From: Alnus glutinosa | Taxonomy: Eukaryota; Streptophyta; Magnoliopsida; Fagales; Betulaceae | Direction of reading: 5' to 3' | Assembly (NCBI RefSeq): GCF_958979055.1 | Contig: NC_084893.1 | Coordinates: 28,742,487 to 28,806,486 of the forward strand | DNA: 64,000 nucleotides | Shown: piece by piece, positions 11,839 through 25,372 of the stretch | Position numbering within the stretch: position 1 is the stretch's first letter | Layout: each line of letters begins with the position of its first letter | Program-made: the position numbers and the translations under genes | Notes under the pieces: generated by a model | Seen by the model: only the letters and a program-made list of their open reading frames with translations | What the model was told of the DNA's origin: nothing | Database searches by the model: none

Positions 11839-14800
11839 TTATGCTGCCAATTCCATGAGTTCTAATGCTTTATAATTCTGCCCGGAATTGTCAAAATTCT
11901 GTGTGTTATCACCATTCTCACCATCATTGTGTTTGTCATTATCATCATTACCTTGGACATCATCTACATTATTACAACTGTAATTTGTGTCAACACCATC
12001 AACCTCAGTTCCTCTGTCATTTAATGATGGTGACTTCTTATCAATGGCCCTGTCCACATCTTCAGGAAGGCCATCAGAACTGGCAAATGCGGCTAAATCG
12101 ACTTTTTCATCTTCATCAGTATTTAATTTAGTACTGCTAGGAACTTCAACATATGACATAGAAAAACCAGAATTGATATCCTTGACAATGTTTGAGAATG
12201 TGGAAAGCTTAGTGTCCAAGCCAATAGTTGCAGAGATGGCTGACAGTATGTCAGGCTTTCCATGTATGTCAACCCATTGGTCCCCCATCCAATCTTTGGA
12301 TTCTCTTAGATCCTTTTTGGGTATATTCAATAGCAACCTCTCACCTAACCACCATAGAAGTTACATTACAGAGGGCAAAAGGGAGGAAAAAGAAGCAAAA
12401 AGAAAGTGAACATGAAGCTTAATAGTCATACCAGGGAAGTAAATTTGCATGGTACCATCACCAGTGTCATCCAATCCAGTTACAACTCCTTCCCACCAGC
12501 CATCACTCCACCATGCATCAACTGCGGTCCCAACCTCAAGAGCAAGGTCTGATTGCTCTTTAGAAGGAGGGGCTGGCCTAGTTGTAGGGCGACCCAGATG
12601 CCTCATGCCAAGTTTATCAGGCATAGCTATTCTAAAAGCAGGGATCCATTCCTACAAATTGGAGAACATAGCAACTACTTTTCAAGATAGGAATTCTGGA
12701 TTCAAAAGGAAATTAGGAGATACACAAGACTTCATAAAAAAACATAGGAGATACACGTAAGATATGTTAGAGCTGACAATGCTAGATTGCAACTCATTAC
12801 TGGTCAACAGCATTTTCTTTCAAAATTAAAACAAACTACAAACAAAAAAGACGTCTAAAGTTCCAATCAAAAAGGGTCAATCAGAATTAAAATTCAAAAA
12901 GATGAGGCATACCTAGAGTCGACATTTAGTCCACTAATATTGTGCAAAAGCTATGGCTTCAACTTACTGTAGTTATAAAATTATACCATGAATGTAAATC
13001 ATTTATTTCTTATAAAGGAAAATTCCAATGCAAACCATTATTTTTATTCCTCTATTTAGAGATTCAACCATATGGAAAATATCGTAGAGAATAATCAAAT
13101 GCTTGAGCATACCTCAAGATTGCCACATCCATCTTCATCCCGCACATCGTCGTATTGAACTTTCAACTGTTTTCGTGATACTTGCATTACTGTACACCTG
13201 AACCAGCAGCCTCGGATGCCACTATCTTGGCAGAGCAACTCTATCTTTTCATCAACCTTAAATAGTGGGGTATACCAAGGGTGACACTCAACATGCTTTA
13301 GGGAAAGCAATCTTCGGCTACCTGACAGACCATAATCTAAGTTCTCGTAAGGTAAATATGTTACCATCTGGCGAACTCTACCAGAATTTCTGACCCCTGA
13401 ATGATCTGCCACAAACCTGTGACACATCCTACCACTTCTGGTCCTCTTAGCTCCCAGCTTTATATTGTCACCTGGGCTTAACTGTTCAGCTTCTTCCCCA
13501 GTAAGACCATGGCAAATAGACTCAGACCTTGGGAAGGGATCGGGACCCAAACAAGAGAGAATTGGTTGATCAAAATAGCCTCGCAATTTGGTGAGGTCAA
13601 AAGGCTTCACTCTGTTACTTCTAAACTGCCGATAGCAAAGATGTATTCTGGCTAATAAGGGATGAGGAAAAGAAGCTAAACATTTTTCATAATGTTCACG
13701 GGTTAAGACTGTGGCAGGACCATCTACACACTCTGCACTAATGACTTGTGCATATTGAGTGATGAAAACTTCTTTTGGGTCAGGGTTTTGTATAGGAATT
13801 ATCCCCTTGACTTCCTGAGTGTGGTGAAACCACCTTACTTTCACCTTTTTCTGACCCCTCTTGTCTTCATACATATCTTCCAAATAAGCAAGATAGTGAT
13901 TTTCTCCCTTAGCCATTACAAAGACAAAAGATTGAATCTGGGTACCAGGAAAGACGAGAAACTGTCAGAGGAAAAGAATGCCAGTAAAATTGAAGAAAAA
14001 GTGTAACATTTAAATGACAGTCACTCTTAGCAAGTGAGCTTTACACCAAGAAGCACACCTCAAGGCAATGCTCAAAAATAATGCAGACTATTCAAATCAA
14101 ATCTCCTGAGGTCATGCATCAACATGTCAAGGTTGAATGAGTTGTACATGTATTGCTATGAAGAATATGAGGCATGTAGTATATCAATAGGAAAAATTAG
14201 AATCTCTTTCTTGCTGAATGTTCTCACTCTATTTTCATTCAACTGATTTAATCTGAGAATTGAAAATGTAAGTTTTTAAAAATGAGATGTGAGAGTTAAA
14301 AGCAAGAAGGACCATGCCTTAACACATCATCTCTTAACATTTTAAACACCCCATATCTTGTGTTCCCTTTTAAATTAAAAGGTAGAAGCTTACCGCTATT
14401 GTAGTCCCATTCCTGCAAAATGCTGGGTAATGCTTGAGCTGTTTACCACATTTCCATGCAACACCTGACCAAACAATGTCTGGATGGTGTCCCTTGAAAC
14501 TCCTTGCAAGACGGCCCTGATATACACAGGTGTCAGATAAGCATTGAGAGCATCGATTAATAATTTTTTGATGAATAGAGAGCATTGATTAATAATTAAA
14601 TAGATTCATAGCACTAAAAAAAATATACCGTATCATCTGGTCCTTGAGTCTGTGCAACACCCACTCCATCCATTGGAGATTCCAGAGACCCGAAAGGTTG
14701 TGCTGACTCATGTTTTGGGGATTCTGTCATTGAAAATTGAAGACAAAATGTAAATGTTCCAGAGAAAACATCCCAACTATTTGAATGCTAATAAAGTAAC

Positions 14801-16148
14801 TTTAACTAGTAAATACAACTAATAATTTTAAGACTAATCATCTTGATATGAATTTTAGCAAAAGATATAAAAAATTATACAACCACCTTATTTTTCTAAA
14901 TCAAAAATAAAAATAAAAAAATAAAAAACAAAAAAACTCCAGTGCTGAATTAAGCACTCATAATGCTCCAGCGTGATTGGCATTTCGCTAGCATTCCTTT
15001 TATCCATTACATCCAAGGCCACAATGTGTTGCCTTACCTGAACTACTAAGTCCAAGCTCCACATATGCTGACCAAAGTATATTACTTATGATTTATTCCT
15101 CTTAATAAAAGCTACGTATGATTCATGCAAAACGCAATACAGATGGAGAAGAACGTAAACTTTCTAACACGGGATTTCTTGTAAATTGTGACAGATACTA
15201 CCATGTTCCATTTGAATGATCTTGTCTGGACAAAGTTCTATCACATTTCACATATGTATAAAAGGTTTAAGACAGAGAAAAAGGGAGAGGAGGAGAAATG
15301 GTGCAACCTTCTCCAAAACACAAATAATAACTACTAGAATTTAATGAACTCCAACCTTGATAGTGGCTCAAAGATTTGCATCAACAGTATGTTGTGAGAA
15401 AATATGATGTCATGAATCAATGACTCAAGCAAGATAAATATATTTGTATTTCTCAAAAAAGAGCGAAAACAATAAGAAAATTGCAATACCTATAGAGAAG
15501 ATACTGTGACAAATATGGAGGAACAAGGGTAGAAAGTTACTTGCATGTTAGGACCCATAAGACACAAGACATACAAGACAGAAAATAGAAAGAGCATGAT
15601 TTCTAGTATCAAGGACCACAAAAGACACCAATTTTGAAGTAAGCTATGGCAATGCTTGCCCACGTTATGGCCTACTAAATTTTCCATGTTTTTCTAAACA
15701 TAAATACAGACAACAGTGAATGGAACATCTAATAAGCTGTATATCAAAAACCTAATATTAATGATATTCAGAGCCACTCGTGGAATGTTTTTTAAAATCT
15801 ACAGGGATAAGAAAGGGTAGGAAACCCAAACATCCAAAAGGGGCAACACATACCAGACCGATCTCCATGTACTTGCTGCTTCGATAGCATAGACGTAAGC
15901 CAGTCCACGACCTCTCTTCTCGACCGCCATTTATAACCAGCATGGATAGAACTTTCCGTCCCATAAACCTGCAAGAACTCCTCGGCAACAACATAGAACA
16001 TGTGCCTAACACTTCTCTCAGTTCCCACAACCGCAAGGACGGATTCCCCACCGGAATCCTTCAAGAAATAGTGAACCACACGATTTCCACGCTCCTGCGA
16101 CACAAATTCCTCTTTCCACTCCACAAAACAGTGACTATTTCCAGTCAT
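11839..16148 (-). CDS. BAH and agenet domain-containing protein
   Basis: Six coding exons: 16148-15854, 14723-14629, 14516-14394, 13937-13113, 12651-12432 and 12344-11839. Phases close to give 687 aa. Residues 1-100 form a plant-specific N-terminus ([22 protein letters not shown], then [13 protein letters not shown]). A BAH domain follows at about 180-300 ([25 protein letters not shown]...VKVRWFHH...[13 protein letters not shown]), then two agenet (Tudor-like) units at about 395-455 ([20 protein letters not shown]) and 475-535 ([18 protein letters not shown]). The tail is Asp/Asn-rich and low complexity. BAH and agenet modules usually read histone marks, so a nuclear chromatin role is likely; no catalytic domain is seen. 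It matches my memory of Arabidopsis At1g68580. A 5' untranslated exon may lie near 17008-17100, since an AAG/GTATCC donor sits there. Confidence 0.9.
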
Positions 16149-19108
16149 TTTGCACAAGGAGCTAACAGGAATACAGTACACCAGAAACCCACTTGAAATT
16201 TAAATTACATGGCTGAAGTGCCCATTAGAGACAGCAAAGGGTTCGAATCCAACTGTTTGCGCTGCCTAGTAAGCAACACAGCCAAGGATTCAATCCTTAG
16301 GGTGAATCACCCTAGGAAAACTCAAACTCAAGCTCAATCTGCCCAAACAGTAAGAACTCTAGCCAAAAAACGCCAGGTATATCATCAAACTGACCAGAAT
16401 TTACAAAAGCCCATAACTTGAGAATCAAAAAGCAGATCAAAAAATCCCAGGTACAAACCCTGAAGATGCCCCAGGCAAGTGGGACTTGACTCAACACATC
16501 AAACCCAAATGATTTAGTGCAACACCCTCGCAAGTTGCACCAATTCCAAAAGGTTGTACCATTTAATCAAAGCGTAAATTTCTATTAAAGCCTAAGAACC
16601 ACCAAACAGGAGAATTCCAACAACTCAGAACCGGGTATTTGACCAAAAATTGTCCAGAACCAGAAAAAGACAAGTGCTTTGAAGGTTTACAAGCAGATCA
16701 GAAACCTCAGGGTCACAAAAAGTGAGTCAGGGCTTGAAAGCCACCCAAGAGGCGCAAATATGTGCCTTTGGCTGCGTTTTTTTTTACCAGAGAATCATCA
16801 CAAAGAAAATGAAATTGGCATCTCAATTTAAACCAAAAGACTAAAACTTCAGCAGGCTTGAAAAGAACCCGGGGGTGGTGATGTGGAAATTTTCAAGAGA
16901 GAAGTGGGTACAAAAGGTTTTGTGCCTGTTTTGGTAGGTACGAGGGAGAACAGAGAAATGGAATGGATAGAGGAGGAGATGAGGTAAGAGAAGGAGGAGG
17001 AGAAGGATACCTTAAAAGGGTCTCGGACATGGGAGGTGTGAGAGTTGCAGGGCCTTGGACATGTGCATCCCATGCAGCTGAGCTGGTGTATGTGAAACAA
17101 GAACAGGGGAGTCAGGAGTGGTAGAAGAAGAATAGGTAAACTATTTGTTTAAAGATTTTTATTTTTATTTTTATTTTTTTTCAAAGTGGGGGCTGACTCT
17201 ATTTGGGCCCATGGGCTATCAATTTTTTTAATTTTTTTTAGTAAGTGGTCATGGGCTATCTAACACAGAAAAAAAATTTAGTGCTCTGTTTTTTCTTTTT
17301 CATGTATACAGTATGTACATACCTCTCAATCCAACATGCAATTTACACTTGTCCTTCAAAACAATCGAAAATTTCCTTAAATAACAAAAAATGAGTGGGG
17401 GAGTCATTTGCAGCCCATAATTCTCTTGCGCTAGGCACCCTACCCTCGCGACCACCTCTATAAAGTAAGACGAGGTGACCGTGAGGGTGGAAGGATCTTT
17501 AGAATCCACCATTTTCTCTACAGCGATGAGTTACAGAGAACTCTCTCACCCTGAATATGATTTACAATGAGACAATTCACCTTCTGCTAGGTGATTGTGG
17601 GAAGACTGCTCCATCTCCCCCAAGGACCCCAAGTCCAGAACTATCTTTGTAAGGTGAGGATTCCCAACGACGCACTCAATGTGAGAGATGATAGGTCGCG
17701 AAAGACTCTATCACCATGTGACCACTTTTGCAAGATATGTGTTCCTCGCAAACCATTTTACAATATGTTATAATATAGCATTTCTTTATGCCCCACGAGA
17801 TAGAGTTGTATTTAAAAAAATCAGTTTATAATTATTAATATTATGAAATGATATCATCAATAAAAATTAGGAAAATATTTGGGATACTATTTTTTTTTTT
17901 TTCTATTCTAGACGGGAAAATATTTGAACTAGTACAACTCTAGCTTCACCTCCCTACAGACTTGCTAAGTAAAAAATAAAATAAAAATATATATATACTT
18001 ACAAACTCACGTGAGAAAAGTGCCAAATGAATGGTCACATGGCTGTCCATATTTTAGTCGTCATCGTAATAATTATTACGTAAATTACTATATCAATTTG
18101 TAAATATGATAAGTGTCATGTTAACTGTTACGCGACATCCCACATTTTAACAGTTGATATAAGTATTATGTAAACTATCACATCTGATTGTTAAGAATTT
18201 CTGATAAAAAATTGTTGTAATTAATTTATCATGATTTTACATATATACTATAATTTTTTGGATGGTCCAAATTTTATGTACCCGTAACTTTTATTAAATA
18301 TCCACGAGATCATGATGTCCTACAAAATTAAAGGGAAACGGGGTACCCGACACCATGCTATCTGCTGGTTCTCACACCACTCTCTTTTTTTCTTTTTCTT
18401 TTCTTTTTTCTTTTTTTTCGTATAAAAATAAAAAATAAAAAAAAAAAAAAAAATCTGCCTCATAATAGCTTCCTTGGCCTTATCCATGTCGTTTGCCATT
18501 CTGCGTTTCTGCCTGGTGCCCTGAGGCTTCAGCAGCCCCAACCGATGATGCTGAATGTACAAGACAAAGAATCAACTTCTTTCCCTGCCACAACTATGCC
18601 AGTCGAATAGAAACCTCTCCATCACACCTGTGTTGCCAGAGATTCTCAGAAGCCTTCCACAAGGGATCGGCAACGTGCCTTTGCAAGCTGCCGATGATAA
18701 AACTTATGGAACAATGAATAGATCAATGACACATGCTTGATCAACTCGTTTATCTACCAGTCATAGTTTTTTACATGCCACAGAGGATTCATATGGGTTC
18801 TAGACTGTTTTCCCTTTTCATGCTTTCACGACAACTCTGATAGAAAATAGTATAAAGCCAGAGCATGTGCATAGATCAATAAATAGAACACAGATATGAG
18901 CAAAAACTTGATTCTACCAATACAAGGACACCTTACATATGTCATTCCCATGAAGATAGACATAACAAAACCAATTAGTACATTGGCAGAGTTAACTGTG
19001 TATCCAATAACAACTTGACAAAAATGTACATTGGCAAAGTTAACTGTTTATCCAATGACTTAGAACATAGGCAAATCTGGAGATTGTTGGCCAATTAAAC
19101 TTTACCTC
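16149..19108. other. Leader of BAH-agenet gene, then intergenic and WSS1-like 3' flank
   Basis: At 16149-17110 lies the presumed 5' untranslated region and leader intron of the BAH-agenet gene. Between 17130 and 18480 is AT-rich intergenic DNA with a long polypyrimidine/A tract around 18380-18455. At about 18470-18730 the sequence is less AT-rich. On the minus strand it could be a spliced 3' untranslated exon of the WSS1-like gene, because a GAG/GTAAAG donor follows that gene's stop codon. This is only a suggestion. Confidence 0.35.
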
Positions 19109-22027
19109 TCAAGTGCCACGATTCGGAGCCTGGACCGACACTGGTGGTCCATGCGAGTATCTCCACTGACCACATGCAGAGCATTTATCCGACTTCACAC
19201 TGTTTTCCAATGTACAAAATTTACAGGACCAGAGTTTATACTTGGTACGAACATCTTCTGGCTTTTGTGTGCTACAAAGCTCACATATTGGAGCCAACGG
19301 CTGCAGTGATACACCATCATTCACATGCAAAAGCATTAGTGGGACAAAATAATAAAATTGAGTGATAAATCCATTTCCGACTAAACTTTCTCCAAGTTTA
19401 GTTGAACTTTGTCCAAGTATCCAAAAATGAACTTTGAATGAACATACCATTACATATCCTAAAGGATATATAGAAAAAATATCTGTTCCATAAAATAATT
19501 GAATAATGAAATAATATTAGGCAAAAAAACACTTACTGAATTCAATAAAGTGCATGTTCCACACTCCCACATAGCAGGTTCCTCTGGATTCAATGTTCTA
19601 TCACACATTGTATTATGACTAGGCACCGGCTCAAAAGATGGACTGGACAAATCCACAACAGATTCACGCCTAGAAGTAGACTGAGAAAATAAAGTGTTAT
19701 CTGATTTGCAACTTCTCTTTTGAGATCTAATGTCATGACCAAGCATCGAGCCAGAGGTTGAAGCATCCGTAGATAAATCAACAAAATTGGATCCCAGATG
19801 ATCAATGGAAGATTGACGAAACAAGCTTTGATCTAATTCCTGATTTCTTTTTCGTGATACTGCATCCACAGCATGTCCACTTGAACCAACACCTACCCTT
19901 GAGCTTACTCCACTTTGCTCCTTATATAGAAGGTTCTGCAAGATATCAGAGCCACTTTCTGCATCCCCAGAAGCTTCCCAAGACTGAGAACCACACCAAA
20001 TATCATCCTGTAATCTTCTTTCAGCAGCCATTGCAGCCGCTTGTATTGGACTAAGTGCAGTCATAATAGTGCTATCACCGCCAAGACGTTTGGGTCCAGA
20101 TGGCAAAAGAGATCCCAAGCGCGTTCTCTTTTCTGCAGCCGCTAAAGCAGTTTGGCGGAGAGATGAAAGAGGAGGTTGGCGGGAGAAACCACCCAAACGC
20201 CTCCCAGGAAGATCAAATCCCTGTCCCGTTCCTGTTATTCCCTTGGCCATCAGCTCCTCACATTCCTGTACATAATCAAAAGCATCATGCATAATGCAAC
20301 AAATAAGAAAAAGACATAATAGCAGCAAATTGCACTACCAAAAACCCTGCTTTCTCCATAGTTTTCTTAAAAACTGATTTCAAAGCTGGAAAGCATGTAT
20401 TACGATTCCACAACCCAAACACAAGGAGTACCCAAAATGACAAATAGGTCAGACTCTTTGACCCTTGCCTAGCTCCAATTGGATGAAATTATAAATAAGA
20501 TCCGAAAACACATGTTATCCAAATGAAGAGGCAACAGAGACAATTCAGTACAATATATATAAGCTACATATTGCAACACCGTACAACTGGTCCAAGCAGA
20601 AATTTTGAAGAAAAACAATTTGTATGGTTAATAATCCAAATGGATCTCGCATATCATGAGCAAAAATCCAATTACAACACTGCTTTTCTTTCTCTAATGA
20701 GTACATTTACTCATCAAAAAGGGAATATCTTCAGAACTTTTCAGATATCAATAGATTTACTTCGTATAATAAGTTGATCCTCACTTGGGATTGGACACGT
20801 GATCATCTACCCATGAATGGAGCTCGGTAAATGGCTGCAATGACTTCCAACCACACTAATGTAAAATGAAATATACCTTTCTATAAAGGGCTATAAATAC
20901 AAACAAGTGAAATCTTTTAGTTGCTTATGATGCGCAAAATACATTTCACAATTAAAAGGAAAAATTCACCCTTACAAGAAATGAAACACCTATTGTTAAC
21001 TGTTATTAAATGAAGGGGAAAATTAAAAATACCTTTCTAAGTTCATCCCAAAGCATGTAGAAGCTGGCATTGTGAGGGCCATGGGCGTTATGGCAAAGCT
21101 CATGAAGCATTGTATCAAGAACTTGATCAAAAGGGAAGAAATCCCAATCCCTGTTTGGCCTTCGAAGCCTCAGCTTCACATTCACCCCACCTCCCACATT
21201 CAACCCCAGAAGAGACGGATTCGTTGGACTGCCAATTTGTTTATTTATAATTATCATATGGAAGTCAAAACACTACAAACTTAGATGAAAATCAAACCTT
21301 AAGAACTTCATTCGATTGCCAAGAAAACACACAAAATATAATTGTAGAGTAACAGCAGCAGTATAATTTTTGGGGAAGCTTGAGACAAGAGATAGAAACT
21401 CAATAAAGACTCAGCTTGAGTAACGAAAAAAATTGACGAAAACTAAAGAGAAAGCAAATGTACCATTACGTAACAGACACATCCTTGTTTAGGGCTTTTT
21501 TCACTGAATTTAAAAGTTCCATTTCTTTTTTCGGGCAAGTTCCCAAAAAAATTTAGATCTCTCTAAAGAAAACAAAAACACAAACAAAACAAAACAAAAC
21601 AAAAAGGCAACTCATATCAAACTCAGTATATTATTCTCTAATATTTTCCTTTTCTCGCAATCCGAAATATAAAATAACTCAAAACTTTGCCTGAGCACCT
21701 ATCAATCACATTTAAACAAAAAAAAATAAAGCGACTTTGAAACTTATAACATAATGGGGTTCCAAGAACCATTATAAATTTCCGATTTTTCATTTCTTCT
21801 TCTTACTTTTTCAACAATGTCTCGGGAACCAACAAAACGGAAAAGCAGAGTCTAGACAGAGGAACAATTTACCAGAATTCGGAGAGAACTTTGACCCTCC
21901 ATTTGTGTTTACGCATAATGGGCTGGACCTGCTTCGCTATCCTCTCTAGAATCTTCCTCGCTTCGTCTTCTCCAGGCTTTTTTAGGGGTTTGATTTCCCA
22001 GACCTTGTTAAGATCGTCCAAATCCAT
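19109..22027 (-). CDS. WSS1: WLM-domain DNA-dependent metalloprotease, WSS1-like
   Basis: Four exons: 22027-21873, 21228-21033, 20265-19537 and 19300-19109, frames closing to 423 aa. The N-terminal WLM domain (about 1-150) holds the gluzincin/SPRTN-type site HELCHNAHGPH, with H94, E95, H98 and H104 as expected zinc ligands and base. A Ser-rich linker follows, including LPGRRLGGFSR. Two RanBP2-type zinc fingers occur near residues 349-370 (WECGTCTLLNS..PICELC, split by intron 3) and 382-405 (WSCKFCTLENS..KCSACGQW). In yeast, Wss1 clears DNA-protein crosslinks and binds SUMO; the same role in plants is a family-based inference. The start is the first ATG of exon 1 (MDLDDLNKVWEIKPL). A retroposon sits about 280 bp upstream. 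Same-strand neighbours ZIP and TIM50 are also its neighbours in Arabidopsis, from memory. Confidence 0.93.
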
Positions 22028-22303
22028 CGCCCCAGAATCGAAATTTCAAAACCCCAGAAATCGAAGCGAAGGTAAAGCCCTGGGTGTTTTTACCAGTGGA
22101 TCATGATGGTCATCTCCACCGGTGACTCCAGAGAATGGGAAAAGTATTTTGGGTTTTCTTTAGGTTCGAGGTTGGCGGGATTTGGGTGGTGTTTATCACA
22201 CGTGGGAACGAGGTTTTCTTTCAAATAATGTTTTTTTTTTTAAAATAAAATAAAATAAATAGATCCATTGAAACAAAGAACAAACAAAAACACAAAGTAA
22301 AAA

Positions 22304-23426
22304 TATACAGCCTTCTAGACATTTCTAGAGAGAGAAGCTCTCAACTTTCTAGAGAGAGAGAGTTTTGCTTTCAGAGACTTGTTTGCTGGGGAGGGAGGTT
22401 TTCCCCTGGCCTTTTGTCCTCCAAGCTCCTCAAGCTTTGGAGTTTTTGTCCCTCCTTGGCTTTACCAGTGGAGGTTGGTTTTTCTTCCTACCATTAGGGT
22501 AGGAAGCTAAGTTCCCTCGAACTAGTTTTCGGTGGTGTTTTGGTCTTCCGACTCTTCGAGGTTGTGAAGTTTTATTGTGTTTTCTTTGGTTTTCTTTTTT
22601 GTTTTCCGGCAGGAAACTTCCAGTGTATTGTTGGCTTGGATCCGGTTGTTTTCCTTGAGTCCTCGGTGGTTTTCGTCTCTCTGGCAGTGTGTTTATAGTC
22701 TTATTTTTTAGAGTTAGATCTGTGTGTTTTCACCGGAGATATCCTGTCACGCGCTCTGTAGTCGCTTTCGCCGTCGTCTCCCGGTTCGACTGTCACAAGC
22801 TGAGGTCGCGTCGTTATTCCCTGACCGGCGCGTGGCCTGCACGCACCGGGATCTTGTTTCCTGGATCAGCGCGTGAGGGCTACGCTTCGTTTCTCAGGCC
22901 TAGTTTGTGGCTGTTGGCGGTGGTCCATGGTGTTTGGGTGCTACTGGTGTCTCAGGATATGGCGCGTGTCTCGCACGCGCTGACTCAGGCAATGACTGGC
23001 TCTTTCCGGCGAGGGCAGTGGGTGTTTTTCTGTTTGGACTGTATATTCTTGTCTTTTCACAATGTATCTTTGCAATGGGCTGATATTGTATGGGCTTTTA
23101 GGTGGCTTTAAGCTAGACTAGGCCTCTTACCTTTAGTTGGGTTGTGCTTTATTGTATTGAGAGGCCCAAATGTATGTTCATGTAATGTTAGTCTGTTGTA
23201 TTTGATAGCTGCTTTAAGTCGGGTTTTATCCTGACTTAGTGGGTAGAGATTCTTTATCTCTAGTCACTGCCATGGCCAATGGGTTGAGCTTCAGCCTTCG
23301 GGGCGGTGTAATCTCCTTCTGTGTTGTACTCTTGTATTTGTATAGACCTTTGGTCTCTTGATGTCTCTTGTAATCCCCTTTTGGGGCTTTCATCAGTAAT
23401 AAAGGCGATGTTAAAAAAATAAAAAA
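22304..23426 (+). mobile_element. Poly(A)-tailed retroposon A (non-autonomous)
   Basis: A GC-richer 1.1 kb block starts near TTCTAGAGAGAGA motifs and ends with AATAAAGGCGATG then an A-rich tail. It is flanked by a perfect 18-bp duplication, AAAAACACAAAGTAAAAA, at 22286-22303 and 23427-23444. This is the signature of LINE-machinery retroposition. The longest open frame (22689-23111) resembles no protein I know. Segments match the elements at about 25930-26625 and 44389-45363. Confidence 0.75.
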
Positions 23427-23984
23427 AAAAACACAAAGTAAAAAAACTAGATCCTAGGTGGGAGGAAGTTCCTAAAACTGTCTTCCTAGGGAGTTCTCCA
23501 ATTTTTTTAAAAAAATTTAGATAAATAATTTATTTTTGTTATTTTATCTTTCACTTTTAACAAACTTCATACATCAAACTCTCTAAATATTTCTCTATTT
23601 TAACTAAATATTAATTTTTTATTGGTTTTAAGCAACCACTCCTAACAAATGAGGAGAGAGGAAAACTAAAAAGTGAAGTGAAAAGATAGAGAAATGATAA
23701 AATATTCAATAGCTCAAGAAAATTTGGAATGAAATTCTGACAATAACTAAAATAGAAAAATTATAGTGAGTTTGTTGACGTTGACTTTTTTGAGTTTTTC
23801 ACCAAATTTTAGTGAAAATTTTGAAATTGAGAGCTCACATTACCATCTCATTATGTTGAGGTGACATTCTTAATTCACCAGTGAATTAATCCTTGTTAAC
23901 AAAAAAAAAATTAAAAAAAAAAAATCAATAGTAAATTAACAATGTCACATCAGCATAGTGAGATGTGAGTGGGATAGTGGTATA

Positions 23985-25372
23985 TAGTGGCGGAGCCAGG
24001 ATTCTCACTAGGGGGGTCAAGATTTTTTTATTTTTTATTTTTATATATTTTTATGAAAGAAAAAAGAATAAAGTTAAATAAAAATCAATTAAAATATTAA
24101 AAAAATAAAAAAATTCAATTATTATTTAAAACATATAAATGTAACATACAATTTATTATGTCACGTCTAGTCTAGCGTGTTACTTTATTCAATTATCTTT
24201 GACGAGTCTTCATAATTGGTTGACAAGATTTATTATTATTATTATTATTATTTTATAGATATGTCATTTGAATTTAGTCTCAATCACTAGGATGATAATA
24301 ATAAAAAAATATAAAATTATTAAGCAAATGTATGCTTTTATATTTGTTAAATCTACTTCGGTACGAGTTGATTTAGAATTTGAATGGAGCATAATGAAAT
24401 CATTGTTATTCTTCATAATTTCAGGTAACTACGATTATATATTTCATACAATTAAAATATGTATGAAAATCTATATATATTCATAACAATTAATTTAATT
24501 GAGCAATATAAATTTAAGAGCTTAATCAAAATTAAAGTTTGATTACATACTTGAAATTTTTTAAGAAATGAGTAATTTTAAAAAAGTAATTGATTTAAAT
24601 TGTTAAAGGCTTGAATAAAAAAGAATTAGCAAACTAAAAGAAAAACTTTAAAATTTCAAAAAAGTTTAACTCGCAATTCGCAATTCTCAATTTGCAAATT
24701 TGTTTTTCACTGTCAATGACCTTATCTCTTGCTCAGCATTTCCTTCTAAATTTAGGCCTTAATATACTATTATTTGTTTTTTTTCTTTTTTTCTTTTTTT
24801 AAGTCAGCAGGAGCAGGACCTATATTTGAGGCTTTATCATTATTATTATTTTTATAAGTATATATTTAGAGTTTAGACACACGTCACACACCATTGTTTT
24901 GTGTTTTTTGTTTTTAAAAGGTCAGCACGACCCAATGGCCCACCCCACAGACGTTTTTTTTTTTTTTTTTTTTCCCCCTAAGCCCACTAACACAACTTTC
25001 AAAAAAAAAGAAAAAAAAAGAAAAAAAAAAAAAGAAAAAGAAAGAAGCTAGCTAAAGCAGTGGCCACAAGGACACAAACAAAACAATCCAAACGAATATA
25101 TTAAAACGGTGTGTTTAAGGGGCATTGTGATACTCATCATCTTGTTCCCCATTTTCATCTGGTTCTAACTTAGACCTAATAAAATTCAGAAAAATTTCAA
25201 GACATCCTTGCAGCTAAAGTTTGCCCTTGAAGTTTGGTGATTGAGTTTTAATTGTCCCTGATTTTACAGTTGAGGGTGGGCAAAAGGGCATCTGAAATAT
25301 TTTCTATCATAGATAAGAAATATTTTTAGAAGTTGAGGAGGGGGGGTCTCGACCTCCCCGGCTCCGCCTCTG
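23985..25372. mobile_element. hAT-like non-autonomous DNA transposon
   Basis: Terminal inverted repeats read TAGTGGCGGAGCC on the left and CAGAGGCGGAGCC on the reverse of the right end (11 of 13 matching). Both are followed by a run containing GGGGGTC or its equivalent. The flanks carry a perfect 8-bp duplication, GTGGTATA, at 23977-23984 and 25373-25380, as expected for the hAT superfamily. The 1.39 kb interior is AT-rich with poly-A/T tracts and no transposase, so it is a non-autonomous derivative. Confidence 0.75.

Noticed and set aside
22689..23111. 140-codon frame in retroposon A
   Set aside because: No recognisable family, it begins with a non-ATG codon, and the related elements do not keep the frame open.
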